Source: Clostridiales bacterium (lineage in GTDB: Bacteria; Bacillota; Clostridia; Christensenellales; Aristaeellaceae). From it: DNA of 64,000 nt. Location: positions 1-64,000 of the forward strand of contig SVHC01000014.1 in the NCBI GenBank assembly GCA_015056055.1, written 5' to 3'. Under the pieces are notes generated by a model. That model was not told where the DNA came from and did not search any database. It worked only from the letters and a program-made list of their open reading frames with translations. The position numbers were made by a program, and so were the translations under genes. Positions 49,640-58,266 of the stretch are shown in pieces; position 1 is the first letter of the stretch, and every line of letters begins with the position of its first letter.

Positions 49640-51334
49640 TCATTCAACAATGACGAGGCTGCTGCCCTGCTGAATATACAGGGTGAAAGTAGCTTCGTTT
49701 TTGTTTACGATCAGAACGAGACGTTCTGCGGCTGCACTTTCAAAGAAATGGAACACAACGCCATTGCCATCGTTATCCTCGCTGAGATAGACGAGAGCTG
49801 CGCCATCGGGGTTCTGCAGTTCGTCGATATAGCGCTTTACGGCATTGTTGAAGAGCAGCTTACTCGTCGGCGCAGTATAGGAATAAACATGATAGCTTAC
49901 GCCGTCGATGGATTCGGTTCCAACATAGGAACCTTCGCCGGTCTTGAGGAAAGTGTTGGGGTTTGGAATTGATATTTCGGCTGCAGGGGCAATGACAGGG
50001 GAATCTACCGCATCAGGCAGTTCAAAACTGAAAGAACCGCTTTCGATGGTTATTGCGGGAGAATCTGCATCTTCTTTCAGGGTTGCGGTAAGATGGCCGG
50101 AACAGATTGCATCATCTATGGAATCGATGGAGAGACTGAAGAAAGAACCGTCCGGCAGATACTCATAGCTGCTGGAAACAAAAGAGTGGGGCGACGTGTC
50201 GGTTGTAGGATTGTACATATACACATCGGACCAATCAAGATTGTTTGCTGCGCTCCATTCGGCATCGATGATATCTCCGGATTTGACGGTTACGGGGAAG
50301 TAGAAGGAAAGCATGGATACGACTTCGTTGCCTTCGTAGCACATGAACTCTACGTCGTAATAGTTTGTACCGTTGTGATCATGAACGGAAACGTCGGAGA
50401 ATTCGTACTTGTACTGCTTGCCGTCGATTACTGCGGAAAGTGTATTCAGTTCTGCTTCCGGTATGGTCGCAGTGGGAGCTGCGGGGGCGGAAACACCCTC
50501 TAGCTTTTCTGCGCCTACAAAGTTCATGTTGTGTTCAAACGCGAGATTGACACATTCGGCATCGTATTCGGGATCCCAGTCTACGTATATATAGCCCTTG
50601 TTTTCGTGCTGGAGATATGCGAAGAAAGAGTTTTCTTCGGCATTTTTGGAGATAAGAGTAAAGCCGCCTGCTTCCATATCGGCAATGTAGCTTTCGAGTG
50701 CGGCGATGAGCGCTTCGGTGGATTCAGGCAGATCGTACTGATATCCATCTACGGTGATGTGATTGGAAGTGTACTCGTAGATTTCGACATCTTTGCAGGC
50801 ACTGCCAAGGTAGTTTGCAAGGGTCAGCACAGGAACAGGAGCGATCACAAAATCGATCTGCAGCGAGGTCTGTGTGGGGAAGTAGAGATAAACATGATTG
50901 GCGTCATAGCTCTTATCCCAATCAAGCAGATAGTAGAGATTGTCGGCATTTTTGAACTCAAGCAGTACGCGCTCTTCATCTACCTGTGCATCGATCAGTT
51001 CAAATCCGAATTCTTCGGCATATTCCGAGTACTCAATCAGGTCATCGATAATGGCGTCATAACTGTCCGCGCAGGCATAACCCACGGAATTATGGACAAC
51101 ATCCACTTCGCCGGTGGTAACCGGATTGTGCGTAAATGTGTATCGACCACTGATAACCATATCTGCGCCGACAAACGGTGCAAGGTCCGGAACGGCAACA
51201 CCATCAATTTGGGGGAGTGCAATATCAACCGCATTCCGCGTGTTTACGATATCGCGCAGCGAAAGAGCAAATGCGTTTGCGGGTGCAAGCATCAACAAAG
51301 CAATGAGGCAGAGACTGATTATTTTTTTCATCAT
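49640..51334 (-). CDS. Secreted protein with three related modules
   Basis: A 564-residue exported protein: Sec signal peptide with cleavage after AFA (about residue 23), no lipobox or anchor. Two modules are plainly alike: about 85-165 (YACADSYDAIIDDLIEY, then LLDWDKSYDANHVYLYF) and about 195-275 (YDLPESTEALIAALESYI, then YVDWDPEYDAECVNLAF). A third at the C-terminus (about 475-560) follows the same helix-strand scheme. A beta-rich region lies between (about 290-460). No family is recognised. Start ATG 51334 follows AAAGGAG. A minus-strand TATAAT at 51362-51367 is a likely -10 element, though the -35 is poor. It is convergent with the QueG-like gene, only 3 nt apart. Confidence 0.65.
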   Translation of the reverse strand: MMKKIISLCLIALLMLAPANAFALSLRDIVNTRNAVDIALPQIDGVAVPDLAPFVGADMVISGRYTFTHNPVTTGEVDVVHNSVGYACADSYDAIIDDLIEYSEYAEEFGFELIDAQVDEERVLLEFKNADNLYYLLDWDKSYDANHVYLYFPTQTSLQIDFVIAPVPVLTLANYLGSACKDVEIYEYTSNHITVDGYQYDLPESTEALIAALESYIADMEAGGFTLISKNAEENSFFAYLQHENKGYIYVDWDPEYDAECVNLAFEHNMNFVGAEKLEGVSAPAAPTATIPEAELNTLSAVIDGKQYKYEFSDVSVHDHNGTNYYDVEFMCYEGNEVVSMLSFYFPVTVKSGDIIDAEWSAANNLDWSDVYMYNPTTDTSPHSFVSSSYEYLPDGSFFSLSIDSIDDAICSGHLTATLKEDADSPAITIESGSFSFELPDAVDSPVIAPAAEISIPNPNTFLKTGEGSYVGTESIDGVSYHVYSYTAPTSKLLFNNAVKRYIDELQNPDGAALVYLSEDNDGNGVVFHFFESAAAERLVLIVNKNEATFTLYIQQGSSLVIVE

Positions 51335-51398
51335 AAATCCGCTCCTTTCAGTCGATACCTTATTATAACAAAATTCAAGACTTAAGTCGAGGAAAATT

Positions 51399-52418
51399 TT
51401 AAGAGTTTGTTGTGTTCATGCGCTCCGAAAGGGAAGAAACGGTCAACCCTTCATGCCCGGTAACGGATTGGGCATAATACAGTGCGTTGAAAACGGCTTC
51501 TTCCGCGGCTTCAGCACAGGCACGGAAGGGAATATCCATTTTAGACTCTCGCAGTACTGTAAAAGAAACCAGATTTTCTTCGGCTTCGTGCGGCATGCGG
51601 TTTGCGGTTGTGAAGCCGACAAATACCTCGCCGCTGCCATGGCCGATAAAACTGCCAAGACGTGCGAGACCAACACTGCCGCGGCGAATAACGCGGGTAA
51701 GCTGACGATGGGAAAGCGGAAGGTCAGTTGCAAAGATAAAAATGCAGCTGCCTTTATCGCATGCTTCACGCTGGTCTTCGGCAAAGGGTGTTTTTCCATC
51801 AAGAATCAGATCTGCCATTCGACCATGATTGGCAAGAGCAAGCGCACCGAAAGTATAGGTCTTTCCGTCAATTTCCATAATGCGGGATGAAGAACCGATA
51901 CCGCCCTTAAAACCATGGCAGACCATGCCGCGGCCTGCGCCGACAGCGCCCTGTTCAAAATCCGTAGCCGCGGAAGAAATGGCAGCCATCAGAGCATTTT
52001 CTCCAAGAACACGATCCTGAATAAAGTTTAAACCGCCGTCATTGCACTCAAGTACGACCGGATTAACAGAACGCAGGGGAAAATTGTGCTTTGCGCATTC
52101 ACTGATCATGTAACTGACAAGAGCGTCATGAATTTTGCCTACATTGAGCGTATTTGTGAGGGCAATAGGGGTTTCGAGCGTGCCGAGCTCATCAATTTGA
52201 ACGAGTCCCAGGGATTTACCGAATCCGTTCAGCACAAAGGATGCGCATACGGGTTTTTCGAAAAAAGGATTTTCACACGGAATCACAACGGTTACGCCGG
52301 TCTGGTGGGAACCGTCTGTGCGTGTGAAATGGCCTACGCGTACGCCGGGAACATCGGTGATAGTATTGTTGATGCCGCGCTTCATTGTGGCGTGCGGACG
52401 CATTTTGTTCAAATCCAA
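51399..52418 (-). CDS. P1-family aminopeptidase (DmpA/BapA-like)
   Basis: A 339-residue self-cleaving N-terminal nucleophile hydrolase. Seen: ITDVPGVRVGHFT at the N-terminus, GTLETPIALTNTLNVG, VNPVVLECNDGGLN, the cleavage site GGIGSSSR (cut before the first Ser of the SSS run, which becomes the nucleophile) and the C-terminal SVTGHEGLTVSSL. Members release N-terminal D- or L-residues or beta-peptides. The start is probably TTG 52418: GAGGTG lies 6 nt before it, while ATG 52403 is 21 nt away and an upstream ATG at 52457 has no ribosome binding site. A terminator separates it from rplT upstream, so it has its own or read-through transcription. Confidence 0.85.
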   Translation of the reverse strand: MDLNKMRPHATMKRGINNTITDVPGVRVGHFTRTDGSHQTGVTVVIPCENPFFEKPVCASFVLNGFGKSLGLVQIDELGTLETPIALTNTLNVGKIHDALVSYMISECAKHNFPLRSVNPVVLECNDGGLNFIQDRVLGENALMAAISSAATDFEQGAVGAGRGMVCHGFKGGIGSSSRIMEIDGKTYTFGALALANHGRMADLILDGKTPFAEDQREACDKGSCIFIFATDLPLSHRQLTRVIRRGSVGLARLGSFIGHGSGEVFVGFTTANRMPHEAEENLVSFTVLRESKMDIPFRACAEAAEEAVFNALYYAQSVTGHEGLTVSSLSERMNTTNS

Positions 52419-52445
52419 AGTGAACACCTCGCAATTTATATATAG

Positions 52446-52475
52446 AAAAAGCGGCATGGAATTCCACGCCGCTTT
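52446..52475 (-). terminator. Terminator of the infC-rpmI-rplT operon
   Basis: On the minus strand AAAGCGGCGTGGAA / TTCCATGCCGCTTT followed by T's, 8 nt after the rplT stop. Confidence 0.85.
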
Positions 52476-52483
52476 GAAAGGAT

Positions 52484-52840
52484 TTACTTAACCGCAGCCT
52501 TTGCCTTCTCAACGAGATCGGTGAAAGCCTTGGGATCAGAAATGGCCAGCTCGGAGAGCATCTTACGGTTGATGGAGATGCCGGCAACCTTCAGGCCGTT
52601 GATCAGCTTGGAATAGCTGATGTCATTTGCGCGAGCTGCTGCGTTGATACGAGCGATCCACAGCTTGCGGAAATCGCGCTTCTTGAGCTTGCGGCCAACA
52701 TAGGCATAACGCATGGAACGACGTACCTGTTCGCTGGCTGCACGATACTGCTTGCTCTTTGCGCCAAAGTATCCCTTGGAAAGGCGGAACACCTTGCGAC
52801 GCTTCTTCAGGGCGTTAACTGCCCTCTTAACTCTTGCCAT
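52484..52840 (-). CDS. rplT: 50S ribosomal protein L20
   Basis: A 118-residue protein, standard length. It begins [20 protein letters not shown] with the long basic N-terminal helix, then [20 protein letters not shown] and [21 protein letters not shown]20 is an early 23S rRNA binder and in Bacillota represses this operon through the infC leader. Third gene of infC-rpmI-rplT, 14 nt after rpmI. Confidence 0.98.
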   Translation of the reverse strand: MARVKRAVNALKKRRKVFRLSKGYFGAKSKQYRAASEQVRRSMRYAYVGRKLKKRDFRKLWIARINAAARANDISYSKLINGLKVAGISINRKMLSELAISDPKAFTDLVEKAKAAVK

Positions 52841-52854
52841 GTTTGTCCGCCTCC

Positions 52855-53052
52855 TTACTTATACGGAATCAGTTTCTTCATCGTGCGTGCTTCAGTGGAA
52901 GCAACATAAGCAGCTTTGCGCAGATTGCGCGTGCGCTTGGTGGGCTTTTTCGTAAGAATATGGCGCTTAAAGGCCTGATAGCGCTTAATTTTGCCAGTTC
53001 CGGTGGTTTCCAGACGCTTGGCGGCGCCTTTGTGGGTCTTTTGCTTGGGCAC
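52855..53052 (-). CDS. rpmI: 50S ribosomal protein L35
   Basis: A 65-residue basic protein ([20 protein letters not shown] at the N-terminus, [16 protein letters not shown] centrally), the usual length. Between infC and rplT, the conserved order. GAGGAGG precedes ATG 53052. Confidence 0.98.
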   Translation of the reverse strand: MPKQKTHKGAAKRLETTGTGKIKRYQAFKRHILTKKPTKRTRNLRKAAYVASTEARTMKKLIPYK

Positions 53053-53142
53053 GGTAATTCCTCCTCTCGTTGTGCTTCAAATCGTTTATAGGGTATCGGT
53101 AACCCTTGTCCTGCATTTTGAAGTCAAAATGCGGCGATTCGA

Positions 53143-53652
53143 CTAACCCTCGCGCGGGGCGAGAACCATGATCATATTGCGGCCTTCGATCATCGGCTTG
53201 CGTTCCACTACGCATACATCCTTGATGCGCTCGGCGAAATCGTTCATGATATCGGTTCCGATTTCGGAGTGGGTGATCTGGCGGCCACGGAAACGAATGG
53301 AAACCTTGACTTTGTCGCCATCCTTGAGGAACTTCTGAGCGGCGCGAACCTTAACGTCTACGTCGTGCTCCTCAATCGTCGCAGAAAGACGAACTTCCTT
53401 GATGTTGACGACTTTCTGATTCTTGCGCATTTCGCGTTCTTTTTTGGACTGTTCGAAACGGTACTTACCGTAGTCCATCAGCTTGCATACAGGGGGCTTT
53501 GCCTGGGGAGCGATTTTTACCAGATCCAGCTGGCGTTCCTCGGCCAAATCAAGCGCCTGACGAATGGGAAGGATACCCATCTGCTCGCCGTTTTCGTCCA
53601 CCACACGCACTTCACGGTCGCGGATTTCCTCATTGATCATGAGTTCGTTGAT
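53143..53652 (-). CDS. infC: Translation initiation factor IF-3, probable AUC start
   Basis: A 169-residue IF-3: N-domain with INEEIRDREVRVVDENGEQ, linker helix YGKYRFEQSKKEREMRKNQK, C-domain with VRLSATIEEHDVDVKV and KVSIRFRGRQITHSEIG. It prevents subunit joining and proofreads initiator tRNA and start codons. The only start at proper distance from the strong GGAGG is ATC at 53650-53652 (9-nt spacing); the first in-frame ATG (53640) is 21 nt away. Non-AUG starts (AUU, AUC, AUA) are known for infC in many bacteria and let IF-3 repress its own synthesis. First gene of the operon behind an attenuated leader. Confidence 0.95.
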   Translation of the reverse strand: MNELMINEEIRDREVRVVDENGEQMGILPIRQALDLAEERQLDLVKIAPQAKPPVCKLMDYGKYRFEQSKKEREMRKNQKVVNIKEVRLSATIEEHDVDVKVRAAQKFLKDGDKVKVSIRFRGRQITHSEIGTDIMNDFAERIKDVCVVERKPMIEGRNMIMVLAPREG

Positions 53653-53790
53653 GCTGACGCACCTCCAATCGAAAATAGAAAAAAAGCAGTGCAAAGCACC
53701 GCTTAATCACACAATTCCGGCAGGAGCCGGTATCATAAACCCGCGCTGGCATTGCCGCCGGGTGAGAAGCGGTTGACTTCTTCTTGAACA
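53653..53790 (-). ncRNA. L20-type leader with transcription attenuator
   Basis: About 138 nt of untranslated RNA between the promoter and infC. It contains paired segments (the CACCCGGCGG region, the CCGGCTCCTGCCGG hairpin) and ends in a terminator hairpin. The layout matches the L20 leader of Bacillota, in which L20 binding to the leader promotes premature termination. Assigned by position, structure and operon. Confidence 0.75.
53679..53703 (-). terminator. Attenuator terminator in the infC leader
   Basis: On the minus strand AGCGGTGC-TTT-GCACTGCT followed by T7, lying just upstream of the infC Shine-Dalgarno; termination here would silence the operon. Confidence 0.85.
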
Positions 53791-53796
53791 AGAGAG

Positions 53797-53825
53797 ATTA
53801 TAGCATGGGAGGGGGATTCTGTCAA
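53797..53825 (-). promoter_or_regulatory. Consensus promoter of infC-rpmI-rplT
   Basis: On the minus strand TTGACA, 17-nt spacer, TATAAT. Confidence 0.9.
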
Positions 53826-53886
53826 TCGAAAAATAGATATTTAACACGTTAAGAAAAACAGAGTCACAATTTCGTGCTAAAAAGAC

Positions 53887-53915
53887 CTGACAATTCGAAG
53901 AAGCTATGGTATAAT
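53887..53915 (+). promoter_or_regulatory. Promoter of the serine dehydratase genes
   Basis: CTGACA, 17-nt spacer, TATAAT, about 50 nt before the start codon. Confidence 0.7.
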
Positions 53916-53963
53916 AAAAGGCAACAGCATAAACGTCAAAATGCTTTAAGGCAGGTGCAAGAC

Positions 53964-54626
53964 GTGGATATATTTGATGTAATCGGCCCGATTATGATCG
54001 GTCCTTCAAGCTCGCACACAGCGGGTGCAGTTCGAATCGGATGTGTTGCAAGGCGTCTATTGGGATGCCCGGTGGAAAAGGCAGAGATTGGCTTGTACGG
54101 TTCGTTTGCAAGCACATATCAGGGGCACGGAACGGATCGTGCCATTGTGGCAGGTCTTATGGACATGCCTGTTGATGATCCGCGCATTCGTGACAGCATT
54201 GCGCTTGCGGAAGCGGCGGGGATGCAGTTCCGCTTTTTTGAGGTGGACAATCTGCGCGATGCGCATCCCAATACGGTGCTGATTCGTGCAGAAGGCGGCG
54301 GTGCGAAGATTGAGCTTCAGGCTGCGTCTGTTGGCGGCGGTGCAATCCGCGTGGAAAAGCTGGACGGAATTCGTGTTTCCTTCAGCGGAAAAAACAATAC
54401 GCTTATCATCATGCATACGGATGCGCCGGGCGTGATTGCCCATGTTACCAGTCTGCTTGCAGGACAAAGCGTGAATATCGCGGCTATGCAGGTGTTCCGC
54501 ACGGTTCCCGGCGGCGTGGCTGTAATGGTAATCGAGGCGGATGACTTGCCTTCTTCCAGTATGATGGATTGCCTGCGCGGACTCAGAGGGGTACATACAG
54601 TTACGCTTCTGATGAAGCTTGACTAA
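53964..54626 (+). CDS. sdaAB: L-serine dehydratase, iron-sulfur-dependent, beta subunit
   Basis: A 220-residue subunit. The N-terminal part has the characteristic FDVIGPIMIGPSSSHTAGAV, then YGSFASTYQGHGTDRAIVAG. The C-terminal 75 residues are an ACT domain (NTLIIMHTDAPGVIAHVTSL), a likely serine sensor. With the alpha subunit it deaminates L-serine to pyruvate and ammonia. The start is GTG 53964, 8 nt after AGG of AAGGCAGG; it gives the standard family length. The alpha subunit gene follows 19 nt downstream. Confidence 0.95.
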   Translation: MDIFDVIGPIMIGPSSSHTAGAVRIGCVARRLLGCPVEKAEIGLYGSFASTYQGHGTDRAIVAGLMDMPVDDPRIRDSIALAEAAGMQFRFFEVDNLRDAHPNTVLIRAEGGGAKIELQAASVGGGAIRVEKLDGIRVSFSGKNNTLIIMHTDAPGVIAHVTSLLAGQSVNIAAMQVFRTVPGGVAVMVIEADDLPSSSMMDCLRGLRGVHTVTLLMKLD

Positions 54627-54645
54627 CGGAAGGAGCGTAGCGAAG

Positions 54646-55458
54646 ATGGATTATTCTTCGATTGCTGAGCTGTTTGCTCTTGCACCGCGCGTGCAGGATG
54701 CCGTGCGTGCAGCATACAGAGGTGACTCGGATGCTGATATCCGCATGCGGGAAGCGCTGCACGTCATGCGCGAGTCGGTGGCTGACGGAATGCAGCCGGA
54801 TTTGAAAAGTGTATCGGGAATGACGGGCGGTCAGGCTGCCAAGATTGATCCCGAAAAGGCGCTGGGCGGAAGGACTTTGGCCAGAGCAAGCGCGATTGCG
54901 CTTGCAGTTGCGGAATCCAATGCCGCAATGGGCAGGATTGTGGCTGCGCCGACTGCAGGTGCATGCGGTATTCTGCCGGGCGCGTTGTTTGCCACGGAAG
55001 AAGCACATGGCTACACCGAGGACGAGCTGATCGATGCGCTCTTTACTGCCGCAGGCGTCGGAAGGGTAATTGCGATGCGCGCCAGCATATCGGGCGCACA
55101 GGGCGGTTGTCAGGCAGAGTGCGGTTCAGCCAGCGCAATGGCTGCCGCTGCGCTTGTGCAGCTTGCAGGCGGCACCAAGGAAGCCATGGAAAGTGCCATA
55201 GCGTTTGCAATGATGAATCTGATGGGTCTGGTGTGCGACCCGGTTAAGGGACTTGTTGAGGTGCCGTGTGTATACCGCAATGTAATCGGCGTGGCGAATG
55301 CACTTACGGCCGCGGACATGGCGCTTGCCGGAATCGTTTCTCCGATTGCGGCGGATGAGGCTATAGATGCGATGGGGCGGGTAGGCTCCATGCTGCCGGA
55401 AGCTTTGCGCGAAACCGGCAAGGGAGGCTGCGCATCCTGCAAACTGCGCGTACAATAG
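54646..55458 (+). CDS. sdaAA: L-serine dehydratase, iron-sulfur-dependent, alpha subunit
   Basis: A 270-residue catalytic subunit. Seen: APTAGACGILPGAL, GAQGGCQAECGSASAMAAAA, GLVCDPVKGLVEVPC and the C-terminal GCASCKLR; the Cys residues in these motifs bind the oxygen-sensitive [4Fe-4S] cluster that acts as Lewis acid on serine. The enzyme indicates anaerobic serine use. ATG 54646 follows GGAAGGAG. Co-transcribed with sdaAB. Confidence 0.96.
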   Translation: MDYSSIAELFALAPRVQDAVRAAYRGDSDADIRMREALHVMRESVADGMQPDLKSVSGMTGGQAAKIDPEKALGGRTLARASAIALAVAESNAAMGRIVAAPTAGACGILPGALFATEEAHGYTEDELIDALFTAAGVGRVIAMRASISGAQGGCQAECGSASAMAAAALVQLAGGTKEAMESAIAFAMMNLMGLVCDPVKGLVEVPCVYRNVIGVANALTAADMALAGIVSPIAADEAIDAMGRVGSMLPEALRETGKGGCASCKLRVQ

Positions 55459-55522
55459 AATTTGCCGGATGTATACCAATATCCGACAGAAATAAAAATG
55501 GTAATTGAAAGGGTAATGTCAA

Positions 55523-56188
55523 ATGCAACTTAAAAACTCCGGTCAGGGAATCAAATTGCTCAATCGTGTGTGCAGAATTGCTATGCTGGTGCTGTTTGTA
55601 GCGATGGTTGCGGTTTTTGGTCTTCAGATGGGCGGCGTTATGCCGAAAGTGTGGACGGTAATTTATATTCTGGGTCTTGGTCTTCTGGGTGTTGCGCTTG
55701 TAATGCTGATTGCCGCAATCAGAAAGCGTATGCGTACTCCGCGCATGGCAAACAACGTTACTGTGGTTCTCACGGTTATTACCTGCTTTGTTTTGATGAT
55801 CGTTTATTCCTTCCTGACTGCATATTCCGCAATCAACCGTGCGGTTTATGCAACCGTGCAGGGTGATAAGGGTGATATCGTTGTTCTGAAAACGCTGTGG
55901 CCCATGCCGGAAGGAACGACTGCACAGTCCATTGCTGAAAACGGTCTGCCCATGAGCGACAGCACGGAAGATGATTATTATGTCGTATACGAAGCATATC
56001 CCGTTCAGTGGAAGTGGTTCTACAATGTAAATTCGCATGTTGAAGGCATTGCCATGACAAAGATCGATCTGGAAACCAACGAAACCGACGGTCAGCTGAT
56101 GGTAGACAAGGCCGACGGATATGTTCGCTTCTATATCGAGGGTACCGATCCGGAAGTGACCGGAGAAATTCGTGTTTATAACGACTAA
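55523..56188 (+). CDS. Membrane protein of unknown function
   Basis: A 221-residue protein with three hydrophobic spans (about 17-38, 42-64 and 80-105) and an extracytoplasmic C-terminal half (about 106-221) rich in acidic and aromatic residues (YYVVYEAYPVQWKWFYNVNS). The final 40 residues alternate as beta strands (TKIDLETNETDGQLMV). No family is recognised. GAAAGGG precedes ATG 55523. A short dyad CGGAT / ATCCG lies 40-60 nt upstream of it, and a strong terminator follows. It is 64 nt behind sdaAA and may or may not share its transcript. Confidence 0.65.
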   Translation: MQLKNSGQGIKLLNRVCRIAMLVLFVAMVAVFGLQMGGVMPKVWTVIYILGLGLLGVALVMLIAAIRKRMRTPRMANNVTVVLTVITCFVLMIVYSFLTAYSAINRAVYATVQGDKGDIVVLKTLWPMPEGTTAQSIAENGLPMSDSTEDDYYVVYEAYPVQWKWFYNVNSHVEGIAMTKIDLETNETDGQLMVDKADGYVRFYIEGTDPEVTGEIRVYND

Positions 56189-56201
56189 AATAGGAATGGC
56201 A

Positions 56202-56234
56202 GGGGGCAGTCTCTACTAAGAGACTGCCCCTTTT
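56202..56234 (+). terminator. Intrinsic terminator
   Basis: A 12-bp stem GGGGCAGTCTCT / AGAGACTGCCCC, ACTA loop, T4. Confidence 0.9.
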
Positions 56235-56314
56235 GCTTGTCAAAGAAAAATATCCTGCGGAATAGAAATGGTATCCAATGATTCCATAGGTCCGATTTGC
56301 GTCCGCAACCCATA

Positions 56315-56649
56315 CATTCCTCATTGGATACCACCGATATCAGTGTAGCAGATGTGTTTGAGTTTGTCAAGCAGAACAATGCGCGCTTCGAAAGAGATAG
56401 CAAGTATCCGACGAAGTTTACGCCCAATCCTACCAGCGCGGTAGTGAACGATGACAGCACGCCGAAGGTGATGTATCACGGCACTGGAAGCGAGTTCTGG
56501 GGATTTGACAAGAGCAAGGCAAACGCTATGACCGGGCGCAGAATGGGACTTGGTGCAGGCAAGGGGGAATTCTACCTTACCGAGCACAAGGGAAGCGCAA
56601 TGCAGCGGCATACGTGGTGAACGACGGCGTGCCAACAGGTGTTATATAA
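56315..56649 (+). pseudogene. Relic of a phage-type ADP-ribosyltransferase (polyvalent-protein) gene
   Basis: An open frame contains VMYHGTGSEFWGFDKSKA and GLGAGKGEFYLTE, matching the N-terminal part of ART-like domains found in phage and mobile-element polyvalent proteins (the HGT motif marks the NAD site). At about 56590 the frame shifts: the plus-one frame continues NAAAYVVNDGVPTGVI and stops at 56647-56649. Upstream residues (about 56320-56440) look like the linker of such proteins, but there is no start codon with a ribosome binding site. So both ends are missing and it is frameshifted. It is the only trace of a prophage or conjugative element in the window. Confidence 0.6.
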
Positions 56650-56673
56650 AAAGCACCCGCGCAGGGTGCTTTT
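56649..56673. terminator. Bidirectional terminator
   Basis: AAAAGCACCC-GCGCA-GGGTGCTTTT; T runs on both strands. It serves the minus-strand ABC-2 operon. Confidence 0.85.
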
Positions 56674-56681
56674 CTTATGTC

Positions 56682-57458
56682 TCAGGAGCCGGAGGACTGA
56701 TATTTTCTCAATCCGTACCGGAAAAATGCGTAGCAGGGGAGGAAGAAAATGATTCCCAAAAGCGGCAGGAACATGAAAAGGATATTTTCCGACCTGCCTA
56801 TCAGATACAGGAAGGGATAATACTGGAAAAGTGCAATGGGGATTATATAGGTCAGGAATTTCAGAACACCTTCTCCATATACGGATACGGGATATTTGCC
56901 GAATTCGCGTCCGCCGTCCGTGAAGATATTCATGAACTCCAGTCCTTCAAGCGTGAAGAAACTGATGCCTGCATACAGGACGAACAGCGAAGAAAATACG
57001 CTGATACCGCCTGTAACCATCAAAATCAGCGTCAGGATCTTATCTGCCGTCCATACGACACCACAGGCGGGAATTGCCCAGCAAAGCATCAGAATGGCCT
57101 GCAGAAGCCTTCCTATGCGGGTGAATTCCATGTTGGATGTCAGAACCTGAAAGACCACGCTGCGCGGGCGCACCAGAATCCGGTCCAGATCTCCCGTGCG
57201 AATCAGGCGGGGGAATACATCAAAACCCCGTACAAAGCACTCCGTCAGTGAAAAGGCCATCAGCACAATGGAAAAGCAGATAAGCACTTCGGAAAAGGTG
57301 AAGCCGTTTACGGACTTGAATCTTGAAAACATGAAGTACATGCTCAGAAATGTGGTGAAGGAAGTCAGAAACTGTCCTAAGGCAGTCATCAGGAAGGATG
57401 CCTTATACTGCATCTGCGATTTCAGAAGCATGGAAAGATAGCGAAAATATAGCTTCAT
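56682..57458 (-). CDS. ABC-2 type transporter permease (second)
   Basis: A 258-residue membrane protein with six spans. It begins MKLYFRYLSMLLKSQMQYK, as in the ABC-2/DUF990 permeases, has the cytoplasmic IRTGDLDRILVRPR loop that contacts the ATPase, and ends in a membrane span and a basic tail. With the adjacent permease and ATPase it forms an exporter whose substrate is unknown; relatives export drugs such as viologens or are uncharacterised. Last gene of the operon; its start lies 4 nt after the stop of the first permease gene. Confidence 0.86.
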   Translation of the reverse strand: MKLYFRYLSMLLKSQMQYKASFLMTALGQFLTSFTTFLSMYFMFSRFKSVNGFTFSEVLICFSIVLMAFSLTECFVRGFDVFPRLIRTGDLDRILVRPRSVVFQVLTSNMEFTRIGRLLQAILMLCWAIPACGVVWTADKILTLILMVTGGISVFSSLFVLYAGISFFTLEGLEFMNIFTDGGREFGKYPVSVYGEGVLKFLTYIIPIALFQYYPFLYLIGRSENILFMFLPLLGIIFFLPCYAFFRYGLRKYQSSGS

Positions 57459-57462
57459 GCAT

Positions 57463-58266
57463 CTAACCTCCCTGAACGACCACTTTTTTCAGGGCGTGCT
57501 TTATAAGAATGCGCCCTGCGGCAAGCAGTACAATGAGCCATACTGCCTGAAGGCAGATGCTTTGCAGCGCTTCGGCGGTATTCAGATGCCCCACATAGAT
57601 CAGAAACGGCGTATTCTGCACGGAGGCAAACGGCAGCGCATACATGAACGATTGCAGCCATTCCGGAAAGAAGGGGATGGGAATGAGCGCTCCGGCGAAA
57701 AACTCCGTTATGGAAGAGACGAGAATGCGGATTCCCATGGGCGAAATCGTGTAGAATGCCGATATATATATTAGCATGTTAAAGGACACCAGAACAAGAA
57801 AACCGAGCACCATGGAAACAGGGAACAGCAGTGCGGAAGTAATATCCGGCGGAAGACGCATGCCAAACGGGTCAGGAAGAAAGATTGCTACCAAAAGGAT
57901 TGGAACACAGCGCAAAACTACCCTTGAAAGGCGGATAGCCATGTTTTTCACGAACCACATGGAATACAGATCGCACGGGCGGCACAGTTCGTAGGATATG
58001 CTGCCGGATGTGATGCTGTCAAAAATGTCATTGTCGTAAAACCAGGTCATAAACATTGCCAGAAGGGACTGCTGCAGCCAGATATAGCTGGAGAGTTCCC
58101 GGAATGTCATGGGGAAGCTGTTTTCCGCGTTCTGATAAAATGCATGGAACATCAGAATCGTCATGCCGCCCCAGGCATACTGCGTTGCGATACCACCCCA
58201 TGCAGCTGCGCGATACTGGAGACCTGCCAGAAAGCGGATACGGAAGAATGAAAGATACTTTTTCAT
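57463..58266 (-). CDS. ABC-2 type transporter permease (first)
   Basis: A 267-residue membrane protein with six spans, distantly like the following permease (starts MKKYLSFFRIRFLAGLQYRA; loop SITSGSISYELCRPCD in the position of that protein's GDLDRILVRPR). The pair probably forms a heterodimeric channel. Its start overlaps the ATPase gene's stop by 4 nt (ATGA), so it is translationally coupled. Confidence 0.86.
   Translation of the reverse strand: MKKYLSFFRIRFLAGLQYRAAAWGGIATQYAWGGMTILMFHAFYQNAENSFPMTFRELSSYIWLQQSLLAMFMTWFYDNDIFDSITSGSISYELCRPCDLYSMWFVKNMAIRLSRVVLRCVPILLVAIFLPDPFGMRLPPDITSALLFPVSMVLGFLVLVSFNMLIYISAFYTISPMGIRILVSSITEFFAGALIPIPFFPEWLQSFMYALPFASVQNTPFLIYVGHLNTAEALQSICLQAVWLIVLLAAGRILIKHALKKVVVQGG

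Noticed and set aside
56315-56649. Treating the ART fragment as an intact toxin gene
   Set aside because: It has a frameshift, no start with ribosome binding site, and lacks most of the domain.
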